In this document: in pieces, positions 39,663-50,500 of the stretch
Layout: every line of letters begins with the position of its first letter
How positions within the stretch are numbered: position 1 is the first letter of the stretch
Assembly (NCBI RefSeq): GCF_000004195.4
Contig: NC_030678.2
Span: 86,216,904-86,280,903 of the forward strand
Origin: Xenopus tropicalis
Taxonomy: Eukaryota; Chordata; Amphibia; Anura; Pipidae
Length of the DNA stretch: 64,000 nucleotides
Direction of reading: 5' to 3'
Made by a program: the position numbers and the translations under genes
The notes under the pieces: model-generated
Database searches by the model: none
What the model saw: only the letters and a program-made list of their open reading frames with translations
Told to the model about the DNA's origin: nothing

Positions 39663-40210
39663 CTATGGGCATGGAATCCGTTATCCAGAAACCCGTTATC
39701 AAGAAAGCTCTGTCTCCATTCCATTATAATCAAATAAATAACATTCTTAAAGGAGAAGAAAGGGCTTAATCTCTAGGGAGTGCCAAATCTTAGGAATCTC
39801 CCAGTGATTGTTATCGCTTGCCTTAAACCCCCAGCCAGGACTCCTTTTAGAAGAAAACTGCACCAGCCTGGCGTAAATGCAGGCGAGTAATCCTCTGCCT
39901 TCCTTTTGCAGCAATCCCATGTGCAGTTGAGCAAAGTTCAGCTTCTAAAGTTAGGCTTTTCACTACTGAGCATGAGCAGAGTGAAGAGGAACACTCGCTC
40001 AAGTACACCCTGGCCGGTGCAGTTTTCTCCTAACAGAAGCATTAGCCGGAGGTTATAGGCCATCGAATACAACATATTGACACCCCCCAGAGATTGTAAC
40101 TTTCCTTCCCCTTTAAAATGATCTTCTCTATCATAATAAAACAGTACCTTGTACTTGATTCCAACTAAGATATAATGAATCATTATTGGATGTAAAACAA
40201 TACACAAGCA
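39663..40210. mobile_element. palindromic MITE interrupted by a TTAA element
   Basis: Left part: 'tggaatccgttatccagaa' through 'ccattataatcaaataa'. Right part, from about 40117: 'aaaacagtaccttgtacttg' and 'ccaactaagatataatgaat'. These are contiguous in the copy at 50596-50897. The TTAA element at 39751-40112 splits this copy. Confidence 0.75.
39751..40112. mobile_element. TTAA-flanked foldback element nested in another MITE
   Basis: It is flanked by TTAA at 39747-39750 and 40113-40116. The ends are 'aggagaagaaaggg' and 'aactttccttcccct', which are inverted. TTAA target duplication is typical of piggyBac and Kolobok elements. There is no transposase. The body contains complementary segments such as 'gaaaactgcacc' and 'ggtgcagttttc'. 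Confidence 0.8.
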
Positions 40211-40350
40211 GTTTTGTGCCAAAACACACAGACCAACACAATGGCTCCAAGTGCAGGCACTTCAATAAGCTTTTCTGGAGCATTGGGGCAGCCAAGAATT
40301 TACCACATTTGGCACTGGCACAGGATAAACACCAGATATGCTCTATAGCA

Positions 40351-40516
40351 GGGATCCCCAAACTTTTTTACCCGTGAGCTACATTTAAGTGTAAAAATAC
40401 TTGGGGACCTAAATGCTCCCCGATATCGCCCACCCGTAGGTGGGGATATCGGGGGAAGATCCGCTCGCTTGGCGACATCGCCAAGCGAGCGGATCTGCTC
40501 GTGTATGGTCACCTTA
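40351..40516. mobile_element. MITE fragments with a perfect 19-bp palindrome
   Basis: 'cagggatccccaaac' near 40351 resembles one hAT-type terminus with no partner end. It is followed by 'gatatcgcccacccgtaggt' and a perfect inverted repeat with arms 40457-40475 and 40478-40496 around a 2-base loop. The 'cgcccac...gtgggg' part resembles the element at 43968-44400. Two fused MITE fragments are the likely reading. Confidence 0.6.
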
Positions 40517-41779
40517 AGATTAGTTCTTACATAGAAAGCTATACCTATTGTGTTACTACAGAGCTTATCTGCTATCTGTTAAGTAACCAGTGGCTTTTGT
40601 CCTTATTAAAACTAATTGGCTGCCTCTTGGCTACTCAGCTTATTTATATTAAGTATAGTAGTTTCTGGAGCTGCTAATTTTTTTAATATTTACTTACTTT
40701 CCATCTGCCAAATGTATTTTTATTTCTGTCTGTCTTCTCTTACCAGTTAACTGCAAGTGTATTTCTTCTCTTTCCTTCCTGGCCCGTTTTGCTGTTCTCT
40801 CCATCTTCCACATTTTTTACTATCATATCCCTCTAAACTTATTTTATTATTCTAGTTTTTACTCTCCTTTACCTCTGCTGTTTTCCTTTTGGTCTACCCA
40901 TTTCTTACTTAAAAGTATTTATAAAGTACGCCACCGATAAATGCGTGCATACATTTTCAAGCGCGCAACTAATCAATCACAACGCCCCCCTTAGTCACAT
41001 GACTGAAATCAATGGCTTGTGGGTAACTGGGCCCTGTACTGCGTGTGATAAGATTGAGGCAGCCAAGATGGATGCGGGAATTTGGATGTTTATGTAGCGT
41101 TCATAGTGTAGAGGCAAGGAGGGGGGAGACTTTAGCTCTGAACCCGTAACGTAGGCCTTGATCTATCTAATGGCTGGATAGTTGCGAGACGAAAGTGTGT
41201 AGTGTTAAAAGCCACAGTAAAGATGTTGGAGATGATAGTGGGCAATTTGACATTTTTTTTTTCTAATTTATATAATAGTGTCTTGCCGCACGCTTGGGTT
41301 CCCACCCTTGGGTTACAGCTCGTAGACCAATATTCCCTTATTCTCTTAGAGACAATGGGAGTTGTACAACTTTCCTGCGTTGGCTGTTGCTGAGGGAACA
41401 CATGTTGCCTAATTTAACTGCACAAGTGAAGGTGTTGATGTCAATCTGGTCATGATGTGTTTTGCTTTCCCCAGTTCTTTTGTAACATGCAACACACTTA
41501 CCAGAAATGTTTGTGCTTCTGTCTAACAATACATAGGGTCTGCTTGGCTGTGTGTGACAGTTATTATGGAGGAAGCTGTTGTAAGATTTTAACAGCGCTT
41601 CATAGCTAAGTTTCTTTATCTTTATAATAGTCAAAAGTCTAGATTCTAGACATTACACCTTAATCATACAATAATATTCTCCTACTACAAAAATTAGATT
41701 TTAAAGGTTCTTTACTGTAAAGAGCTAGTTCATAGTGGTTCTTTGAGATAATGCCTGTGCAGTAAATCAAATTGTCATT
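40517..41779. other. unassigned, mostly non-repetitive sequence
   Basis: No exon is supported on either strand. A pyrimidine-rich stretch at 40680-40900 and a G-rich patch near 41115 were noted. ORFs at 41132-41634 and 41202-41393 show no family signature. Confidence 0.4.
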
Positions 41780-42035
41780 TCTTCCAGAAGACATTCCTCT
41801 GCTTCTTTATCTGGAAACAACTCATTATTATCTTCTCAGTCACCTCCACCCACAAAGAAACAACTTCCAAAAGGATCTTTTCCAGCCCTCCCCATAAACC
41901 TCAATGATCTTCCCCTTCATCAAGTCCACCGCCACGAAGAAGGTACAGGCGATCTCCAGCTCCACCTCCAAAAAGAAGATCCCCATCTCCAACAGTTTTC
42001 TTGTCCTAGAAAGGTTAGAGGTTCTGCATCTTCTG
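41780..42035 (+). pseudogene. possible fragment related to SR-repeat proteins (SRRM1-like)
   Basis: One plus-strand frame across about 41908-42008 reads Ser-Ser-Pro-Pro-Pro-Arg-Arg-Arg-Tyr-Arg-Arg-Ser-Pro-Ala-Pro-Pro-Pro-Lys-Arg-Arg and then Ser-Pro-Ser-Pro. This is the alternating SP/PPP/RR pattern of serine-arginine repetitive proteins such as SRRM1. A TGA lies directly upstream and a TAG directly downstream in that frame. A neighbouring frame upstream reads Ser-Gln-Ser-Pro-Pro-Pro-Thr-Lys-Lys, as if a frameshift separated two parts. No introns or start are seen. A degenerate retrocopy fragment is the best guess, but low-complexity chance similarity is possible. Confidence 0.3.
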
Positions 42036-42551
42036 CTAGACCTCCAGTTAATTTGCAAATTATAAGCATTTTTAATACATCTATGTATGTATTATACATT
42101 TGTCATGTCTTTCTTTATTTCTTTTCTTTAGCATTACCTGTTAGAGGAGCAGAAAGTTGTAAGCAGCCAGTTGATAATTTGAAATATAATGAGCTGATTT
42201 ATTTTTATTGGTGCTAAATGGCACAAGTGAAGTCAGCAACTTTTGAAGAGACTTTGTTTTCTATTGAGTTAGCAGTTTGAACATGTGAAAGCTTTAATTG
42301 CATTGATGCTGTCCAAGACCTATATTAAGGTGGCCAAAAATTGTTCTGGAGGTGTAATGAGCATTAACTGAAGCATGACATGCACTCACCAATAGTTTAA
42401 CCTCCAACAGGACCTTTAACTATCAAGTTAAGAGATTGAACCTTCCCCACTCACTGTCTCTTTTTTGTCCAGGCTGATGGATAGTCAAATAGTTAGCGCT
42501 CTGCCATTTCACAATGGTGAAGCTGGGTTTCTCTCTCTCTCTTCCCTCTCT

Positions 42552-42625
42552 TCATATAGTTACATAATTTAGTTGGGTTGAAAAAAGACCAAGTTCAACC
42601 CCTCCAAGTGATCCCCAGCACACAC
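42552..42625 (-). mobile_element. non-LTR retrotransposon 3'-end fragment
   Basis: 'tagttgggttgaaaaaagac' followed by 'caagttcaaccc' is the reverse complement of the tail seen at 63290-63330 ('gggttgaacttgatggac', 'tttttcaaccctatgtaact'). This is a short fragment in minus orientation. Confidence 0.5.
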
Positions 42626-42939
42626 AACCTTCTCTTGCTCTATCTATACACTCACATACTGTGCTTAAACTATATATCTATGCCAGAAATCCCAATGCTC
42701 GTCACTTATGGGGTTAGCAAGGGAAGGACATGGTCATGCAGGAGCAGCCAAGGCAAAGCATTCTCCCACTCCGTGGACTAGGGAGGCAGTACTGCAGAAA
42801 GGCCAGTACAGGGGACAATGGTCTATGAGTGAGCATGGAGTAAGAGTCTTTACTGGGCCCCCTGCAGCTGCAGGGTCTGCTACCTGCTAGTTATGCCACA
42901 CAACTACCATAAGGGCATGAAAACATATGCAGATATATT
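42626..42939. other. unassigned sequence left of the presumed stk40 3' end
   Basis: No gene is supported. The overlapping ORFs at 42578-42890 have no recognisable motif. Confidence 0.35.
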
Positions 42940-42945
42940 TTTATT
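42940..42945 (-). terminator. stk40: candidate distal poly(A) signal of stk40
   Basis: AATAAA on the minus strand, followed in transcription direction by T- and GT-rich sequence ('gcatatgttttcatg', 'gtagttgtgtggc'). A second AATAAA lies at 43008-43013. It is only one of several possible ends. Confidence 0.3.
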
Positions 42946-43589
42946 CTTGAAAACCCATAAACATTTTTAGGAAATAAAACTCTTCTTTTGGATTTTGATC
43001 TCAAGGTTTTATTTTAATGAACAGAAACACATTTAAACATTCACAAAATAAAAAGAAACATTTGTTTTCCAAGTTTGTGTAATCCTGAATTTCCTTACAC
43101 TCAAACTGTTTAATGCAGTGGGGGTAATGCTTCCATATATTTCTAATGCATATTTTGTCCTGGTTTGAAAAATCCAAAAGACTTTAAAAATAACATAAAA
43201 TTAAAAGAAAATAGCTAATTAAGAACCAATGCTTCACAGGAACACACTCACAAAGTAACTGAATGCAGTATGGTGTAGCCTTTTAAGAGCTAAACTACAC
43301 ACAAGATTTTGTGGGATGAAGCTGGATTGACAGATTGCAGTCAGTTGCATGGGTCAAAATAAAATGGGACTGATAAAAAAAAATCTGGTGTGTAAACTAC
43401 ATGGAAGCTTTGCCATCCAATAGAATGTTACGTCTGCATCCAAAAAGATAAAATCTGAAGGTGTCTGAAAGACTTTCTTCTCATTGAACTACAGTGACTG
43501 TCAGATGTAGAAACAAAACACACTTCTTACTTTATCTAAACCGATTTACACTACAGAATCAAATAGCATACAGATCAGATACTATAAGG

Positions 43590-43715
43590 GCGTGGTAGAC
43601 AGGAAGATTAGTCGGGAAATCTTGGCGCCGCATATGCCATCCCACCGGCGATTTACATTAAAACCAGTGGGATGGCAAAAAATCTGATAAATCTTCTGTG
43701 TAGTTTAGTCCTAAG
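43590..43715. mobile_element. MITE fragment (gattagtcg type)
   Basis: 'gaagattagtcggg' and 'gccatcccaccggcgattta' with the complementary 'ccagtgggatggc' match words in the element at 62191-62448. It appears internally shortened. Confidence 0.55.
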
Positions 43716-43734
43716 GCAAGTTTTATATTAATTG

Positions 43735-43950
43735 CCAGATTAAATTATTTGTTCCAATAATTGCCCTTTTCCTGCACAAAGTTTATTATTCTGAATGCTT
43801 TATTAGAAAATACCTGCGGAAGCAAAGTTTTAGCAGGTATTTCCTAACAAAGCATTCAAAATAATAAATGGTGTGCAGGATAGGGCAGTTATTGGAGCAG
43901 GGTAGAATAGATTTTTTACTTAAAAAATTTTAGTGTTACTTTTCCTTTAA
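43735..43950. mobile_element. TTAA foldback element, left end eroded
   Basis: 'tgctttattagaaaatacc' with complementary 'ggtatttcctaacaaagca', and 'caataattgcc' with 'ggcagttattg', form the arms. The right end 'agtgttacttttcctttaa' matches the terminus of the element at 62762-63138. The left terminus is missing or diverged. Confidence 0.65.
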
Positions 43951-43967
43951 CCATATTCTCTGAATAA

Positions 43968-44400
43968 AATGGCCATACACAGGCAGATTTCTGCTGCCAA
44001 TTTGAGTCCTTTAGACCAGCGATTCTCAACCTGTGGGTCGGGACCCCTTTGGGGGTCGAACAACCCTTTCACAGGGGTCGCCTAAGACCATTGGAAAACA
44101 CATATTTACGATGGTCTTAGGAATAATCTTATGGTTGGGGGTCACCACAACATGAGCAACTGTATTAAAGGGTCGCGGCATTAGGAAGGTTGAGAACCAC
44201 TGCTTTAGACAGATTCAGCAGCTAATCTACCCAATATCTGGCCTAAAATTGGGCAGGTTTGATTTTCCCATAGGATTGGGGACTGCATCGGCTCATTGAT
44301 GTGGTCCTCTGTCCAAAAGCCAAACGATCGGATAAGCCCGATATTGCTCACCGTAGGTGGGCATACTGGGAGACGATACGCTCATTGGTAACCTATACCC
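43968..44400. mobile_element. MITE remnant split by a hAT element
   Basis: 'ggccatacacaggcagattt' on the left and 'acgatcggataagcccgata' with 'gtaggtgggcatac' on the right are pieces of one MITE type, related to 40412-40516. The hAT element at 44017-44202 lies between them. Confidence 0.55.
44017..44202. mobile_element. hAT-type MITE with perfect 8-bp target-site duplication
   Basis: It starts 'cagcgattctcaacctgtgg' and ends 'aaggttgagaaccactg', the terminal inverted repeats of the widespread hAT group. It is flanked by 'ctttagac' at 44009-44016 and again at 44203-44210. It is 186 bp and has no transposase. Confidence 0.9.
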
Positions 44401-46142
44401 CTGGTATTTCTTTCTACTAAAACTCCTTTAATATTCTGACATTTACAAAGATGGTAGCAGCCACCAGATAAACTCAGAATGTACAATTTGATCTATAAAG
44501 TCTGAAGTGAAGAGAGACAGGTAACATGGACAGGACAACTATCCATGCCTATCCACAAAATGCCCCAGACTCAAAATGTTATGGTTTTGAGAGGAACCTT
44601 AATCAGAAAATCTCTACAGCGCAATAAAAAAAAAAAAAAAAAAAAATCAGGGATCCAATGCATGGGGTGACCAAGCTTTGCAGCAATGTTTAGTTCTGCA
44701 AGCTCCATCACATCTGCAACTTAAGTATTTGAACACAGGTATAATAATCTTAAGATTTACTGATGACTGTGTATTGTTGGGGTTGTTACTATATTGCAAA
44801 GCTATAGATCAAACATTATCTTTTCACCACACCACAAAGACAGGAAAATTCCCTATATTAGAAACTTGGGTGTATGATGTTTACCGAGTACTGTGTCTAG
44901 TGACTGCTTGACCACCGGCAGTACAATAACACCCCCCCCACCCCCCAAGCTCTGGTGACTGACAGATAGGAGCTCTCCTCATATAAATAGGCTTTAATCA
45001 GAACCTTGTAACGTGCAGTATAATGATTACACATATTCAATGGACCATCTAGCAATTTTAGGTATTTTAACCTTTACCATTGGTGGTTAACAAAGTCAGA
45101 TTTACAACAAGCACCATACAAAGACAATTTTTAGATGGAAGTGAAGCATGTAACCTTTCTGCAACAAGTAATGTAGCACATTGCAATAAAAGGCGTAACC
45201 TGGCACATGCGTATAGAAACTATCCCTATGAAATGTCAGACTTCACAATCAATGAGCTTAACGTATTACACTTAATAAAGATGATTAGTGTGGGAAACGG
45301 ACCCTATTCTGAGGGACAGTAACCCTACAACTGCTACTGGATGTAAAAAGTTGTGGCAAGAAAATGGCATTGAATTTGGCTCAAGTTAAAAGGCTCTTCA
45401 TCTGCAAAACACTGGGGGATTAGTTCAATTTCCTCTCAGGGAAACAAGTACATCTTTGCAACAAACTCCATACCCAAGGGTTTTAAATATTCATATAGTG
45501 TAATGGCCAGGCAAGGAGAACCTCACAAGTGATGGCTACTTGGTTAGCCAGGGGGAAAGAAAAAAAAATGCATAGTAGTTTAAGAACGCAGTACTCCGTC
45601 AGAGTTAGGTACTCTGTGGCATTTCCCATCTGATGACAATTCTGTCAAAAAGACAAGAGCACACAAGACTTCAAAGCTTTGTACAACCTATTTTAGTTGC
45701 GCTGTCAAACTAGTCAGAGTAAGGGCAACCCAATAAGGTTTTGGAAAACTAATCAAATGTGTCATACATCCAGATTTTAAGGTTCAGATCAAGTTTGAAG
45801 TACACTGCAAGAGATTGCTGGGATATTGGATGCATACATATCAGAATTCCATGCAACTGGTCAGATGTAATTACAGTTTATGTATGGAATGCCACACTGT
45901 GAATGTGAATCTGGCCTAAAGGGTAAAATGTATGCTCAGAAAATCATTTACTTATTGCACAGTAAACAGATACTGGAACTTAAGGACAAAGCCTAATTTG
46001 GGTTAACAATACATTCAGATTATCTTCAGATATGACTGGAAGCTGACTGGATCAGCAGAGGCATTCACCAAATCTAGTATTAAAAATACACAATTGTGCT
46101 CTACGGAGTTTTCAAGGAGAATGCAGAAAATACAGGAGCTTC

Positions 46143-46182
46143 ATATATATGTGTGTGCGCGCGTGCGCACGCATATACATAC
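46143..46182. repeat. alternating purine-pyrimidine tract
   Basis: About 40 bp of nearly unbroken TA/TG/CG alternation, with a 'gcgcgcgtgcgcacgc' core and nearly self-complementary. This kind of tract can adopt Z-DNA. It lies in the possible 3' UTR of stk40. Confidence 0.7.
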
Positions 46183-46626
46183 ATTGAGAGATTAAATGTA
46201 CTGTCAGCATAATAAACGATGTCCTCATACACAGATATCTACTTACACCGATACCTTGCTTATAGAAGCCACACTAAGCCATTCGTTTTTCAAATTAAGG
46301 AAGAAAAAAAAAAAAAAGGACATTTTGCACACAGAATTCCCAAAAACCTTAGCACTGCTACATCAATCATATTTATATTACTTAGTGTAGCTTAGCAAAT
46401 AATTTCTGACTAATCTGAGCATACCTAGCCTGTGCTTTGTGACTGCAAGAAGAAAAAACCTTCTAATAAATATGCAAGCATTATAATAAAAAAACAAGAC
46501 ATTTTAGATGACGTTGAAAGAAAATGGGAAGTTATAATCCTGATAGTTATAACACAGCTTATTCATCGAAAGAGGATATTGCAATCCAGCAGATATTCAA
46601 TATCAAATATATACCTCTATATAAGG

Positions 46627-46663
46627 ATATATATATATATATATATATTTATTTATTTATATA
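46627..46663. repeat. (TA)n/(TTTA)n microsatellite
   Basis: A run of TA repeats followed by 'tttatttatttata'. On the minus strand it contains overlapping AATAAA words, which are probably not a real poly(A) signal. Confidence 0.8.
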
Positions 46664-46811
46664 TGTACACATTATCTAGGCTATGTCACCCTGTTTGTTT
46701 AAAGGGGTACAAACTGTCTCAACAAATACCAAATAAATGTTCCAAAGCAGACACTTTCTAATGCCATGTGTGCCCACACCATGGAACTCAATGCTAAAAA
46801 ACAGAGGTAGA

Positions 46812-46817
46812 TTTAAT
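46812..46817 (-). terminator. stk40: candidate proximal poly(A) signal of stk40
   Basis: ATTAAA on the minus strand about 500 bases after the stop codon. In transcription direction it is followed within ~50 bases by 'ccatggtgtgggcacac', a GT-rich element. A canonical AATAAA is not present nearby. Confidence 0.25.
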
Positions 46818-47315
46818 GTCTATGTATATATCTGTATAAAAAAAAAAAAGCAGATTCTTCTTGAAGGAAGGGGGCTTTCCCTCTAAGATGGAATAGGGAG
46901 GCATGGGGAAAAAAAAAGGTGGAGATAACTTCTTAGAAGACCCCTTAATGCCATGAAAACTTTGTGCTGCACACTGATGTCTGAAATGCACAGCAGCATT
47001 TCAAAATTAGAAACCAACAAATGTTCCATTTAAAAAGAAGAAAATCATATAAAACAAAAGTCTTGGTGCATACAGGAGTCTGTTGAAAAAAAAAATGCTA
47101 CATTATAATAATATTCTTGTGCTGTAAAAGTATTGCTTTAGAACTCAAGGTGGTGTCATAAAACTGGGAAACATATGAGTACAAGGTAAATCAATCAGGA
47201 AGGAAGCAAGAATGACTTAAGAGGAGATATCTAGCACCGCATAATCTTTTCATCAAGGAAAGCTACTTCCCTTCAACAAGGGTTCCAAGAATGAATTGTC
47301 CAGAATAGCAATGCG

Positions 47316-47561
47316 CTAGTGAGAATTAGAAAGAGCCATGTGTGGAGGAGGAAGGTATCGCTGAGCCAATATGGCAGCGTCCAATGGGCTAACGGGCTGA
47401 GCATCATATCCCAGTCTTCTAATGGGGGGGAAATTACCAAAGTGACGCTTTTGTGGGAAATTTTTGGCTTCATGGATTGTGTTTTTCTCTTCTGCCAGCA
47501 GGAGCTGTTGTCGCATATAGTTCTCAAATTCATACTGTGAGGATTCTTCTGTCACTTTTGC
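47316..47561 (-). CDS. stk40: stk40 coding exon 10 and stop (residues 363-443)
   Basis: Acceptor 'ttctcacctgaag'. It encodes the conserved [16 protein letters not shown] helix and Ala-Ile-Leu-Ala-Gln-Arg-Tyr-Leu. It then ends in [11 protein letters not shown] and TAG, where the mammalian protein (from memory) stops with Arg-Lys. The extra tail accounts for the slightly greater length. Confidence 0.95.
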   Translation of the reverse strand, partial: AKVTEESSQYEFENYMRQQLLLAEEKNTIHEAKNFPQKRHFGNFPPIRRLGYDAQPVSPLDAAILAQRYLPPPHMALSNSH

Positions 47562-50500
47562 CTTCAGGTGAGAAAAAAATATATACATTTCAGACAAAGG
47601 GTTAAACTCCTATTGCAATACAAATATTAAAAACATTCTAAGGAATGTTTGTTTAAAATGATTTATTATATACATTAAATGAAAATTCAAAAGAGCAGAG
47701 GTTAAGAAAAGACCTGTATATATAAACCTAAATGAAGAGACACCAATAAAAAATTAAAGTGGGACAGGGCTAAGCGGGTTTTGATAGTTTGTCTGCTGAG
47801 GAGTTTAAAATGATGCATTCGATCACAGTTCCAGTCACACGGCATCTTGTATACAGGCATCTGGTATTAAGAACAAGAAATTGCCTGCCTATCTGTATCA
47901 AAATACTGCTTCAGCAGTTAGTATGCCGCTGAGAAATGATTCCCTCACTGACACAATCCACTTAACAGCATGCATTCTCTCGGTAAGTGCAAAAGTGGGT
48001 GTAGGTGTTGAGCAAGGAAGCAAGTGAGACTGCTTTATCCATAGCATTTTAAAGTCGCCTTGTGGTTAGCCTGGCTCTGTAACAATACAAACTTTTCTGT
48101 AGGGGAATGGCACATAGAGAAGTTTGTCGTCCCTGGAAAATCTGCACTACCCACAGGCGACACATCTTCCAAATATGCCATTCCCTTTACTTGTATTTGA
48201 ATCGCCACATGCAGCAATCTATTGTTTTCACTGAAAAAGTAAAATTCATATGAAACTAAAAGGGAAAGCCATTTTCAAGAGCTTTGTTGCCCACAGTGGT
48301 GCAAATTTACACTGGGTGGCAAATCTCCTTCCCAGGCTCTTATCAAGAAAAGGCTGAAAGCTTCCTTTACATTTAAGATTTTATTTCTCCATACATTGCT
48401 TGCTTTTACCTCTTGCGAGTTCTCCAGACTTGTCAGGTGATCTATGTCAGGAACAACTTGCAAAGGGCCACTAAGAGAAGACATGGACTGCCTAGAAACA
48501 CAAACAGGCGAAGAGAACTAAGATTAGCCACAGCAATCATTTTATGACAGGATCTAGAATGCACACACTTGTGTTATCAGGCACTGTGGTCTGAGAAAGG
48601 CTCAATGTACATTGAGGAGGAGTGGTTGGTCACAATAAAAGCCACATAAAAAAAAGAACATTGAACATGCCAGCACTATTTATCTACTTGTGCAAATCGG
48701 CTTTTAGCATTTATCCCATTTCTCATGGATAGCCATATGGCTGAAAGGGAACAATTTCTTTATGTGGTTTATCCTCTGGAACACACCAAGTAGCAGTTCA
48801 AAATAAATTTGCACAAAAACCCTGGGTAGTTAATCTTAGGCTGTGATCCCCAAGCAGTGGCTTGTGAGCAACATGTTCCTCACCAACCCCTTGGATGTTG
48901 CTTTCAGTGGCCCCAAAGTTTATTTTTGAATTTCTGGGATAGAGACAGGTTTTGGTTGCATAGAAACTAGGCATAGTGCCTATCATAAGCTTAACTAAAG
49001 AAGTAGGCTAGAAATGCCCCACATTATGTTTTAGACCCTGTACTAGCCCAAGGCAAGCTATTAAGCAGTGAAGATCAGTGCATCCAAAGATGTTCCCAGT
49101 AGTTCTCCATTTTCTTTTCTACTGATTCAACTCAGGGGCTAACTCCCTACACACTGTATAATATAAAATATAAATGCCACAATATAACACTGATTAGTAA
49201 TCAATTCATTTTATTAGTACATGGCAGTTTTAAAGCCAATGTAGCCCTGCAGCATCACCTTATACGACAGGCCAACCTAATTTTTTGCATGATAATTTTT
49301 GAAAACCCCCAAGCTTAGCTTCTCAACAGCTGCCCAAAGCACACTAAGCATGTGCAATGCCAATGACACATCTAACAAAATCCAAGATAGCTCCCGTGCC
49401 CAACTTCGAAAACTTTATCATTACTACTATAAAGGTGCTGAACTTTTATTTCTAGCCATATTCATTTTTAGAGTATGTGGTGACAGAATGTTATTCCAGT
49501 ACTATTGCCTGCTAATTCTGGGTTACCCACCATGAAGAGATAATGGCACCAAGGGACTCTAAAACTTCAGATGCTGTTAGGCGCTGCTGGGGGTCCAGGA
49601 CAAGCAGTTTTCGAATAAGACACACAGTACTTTCTGATACTCGCCCATCTCTACAGGAAAAGAAAATCCAAATTAGTGTGTTACACATATTGGTTTCGAA
49701 TCACTAAAGGTCGATAACGCTTATCGCGTGCTTTTTTGCGTTAAAAAGCATGCAATAATTCCCGATTCATCAAAATCATTTTGCATGCGTTAAGACGTAT
49801 ATCGCATGCGCAAAAAAAAACGCACAATGTGTTATTTACCTCGTATTGCGGTAATTCTCGTATAGAAATAATACTAACGCTTCACAAACAATGATTCACA
49901 AACAATTCAAAGCGATAAACGTGCTAAATATCGCATTAGTCTGTGCGGAGATTAACACCAACTTGGGGTAGGCGGTACTTAAAGAAAATTGTGGTTCGTG
50001 AGCTTTTGGCAACACAACATGGGAGTCTGCAGTGGGATTTTTTTTAAGTATGTGTTGGCCCTAGAGTGATGAATCCTCCAGTTTTCAGGGAAGTGGTAAT
50101 TTGATGAATGGGGAAAACGCTCACTGGGGCCTGGCAGTTAATGGTGAACTCCACTCAAATTTAAAATAAATACATATTTCTCCCTAATGAAAGAAAACGT
50201 AACCACACAATTTCACAGTATACATTAGTTTGCAAAATTTCAAAATTACTTGAAAATGTAATTGCTATTAAAAGCAGTCTGGCAGAATAGGGACAAACAC
50301 CTAATAGGTAGGACAAATTTAACAATGCCCATGCCTGTCAGGATTTTTCCTGCCCCCTATGTCCAACAGCACTCCTAAAACTACACTGCTTAAAGCTATT
50401 TAGTTGAAGATGTGGCATAAGCCACTTCGGAATGGGTGATTGATGCAGAGTATTTTTTTTTATTGGCAAAGTAACACGCTCTTGTTAAAATCTATAATGC

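Larger units (their letters stand above)
42946..47315 (-). other. stk40: stk40 3' UTR, left limit uncertain
   Basis: This follows the stop codon of stk40 with no further coding exon. It could run to AATAAA at 43008-43013 or 42940-42945, giving about 4.3 kb. It could also end near the ATTAAA at 46812-46817 followed by a GT-rich stretch, giving about 0.5 kb. The interval holds several MITE remnants, which makes the longest form less certain. No other gene is seen in it. Confidence 0.35.

Noticed and set aside
46639..46663. AATAAA words in the TA/TTTA microsatellite as the stk40 poly(A) signal
   Set aside because: They arise from the simple repeat; cleavage there cannot be excluded but is not supported.
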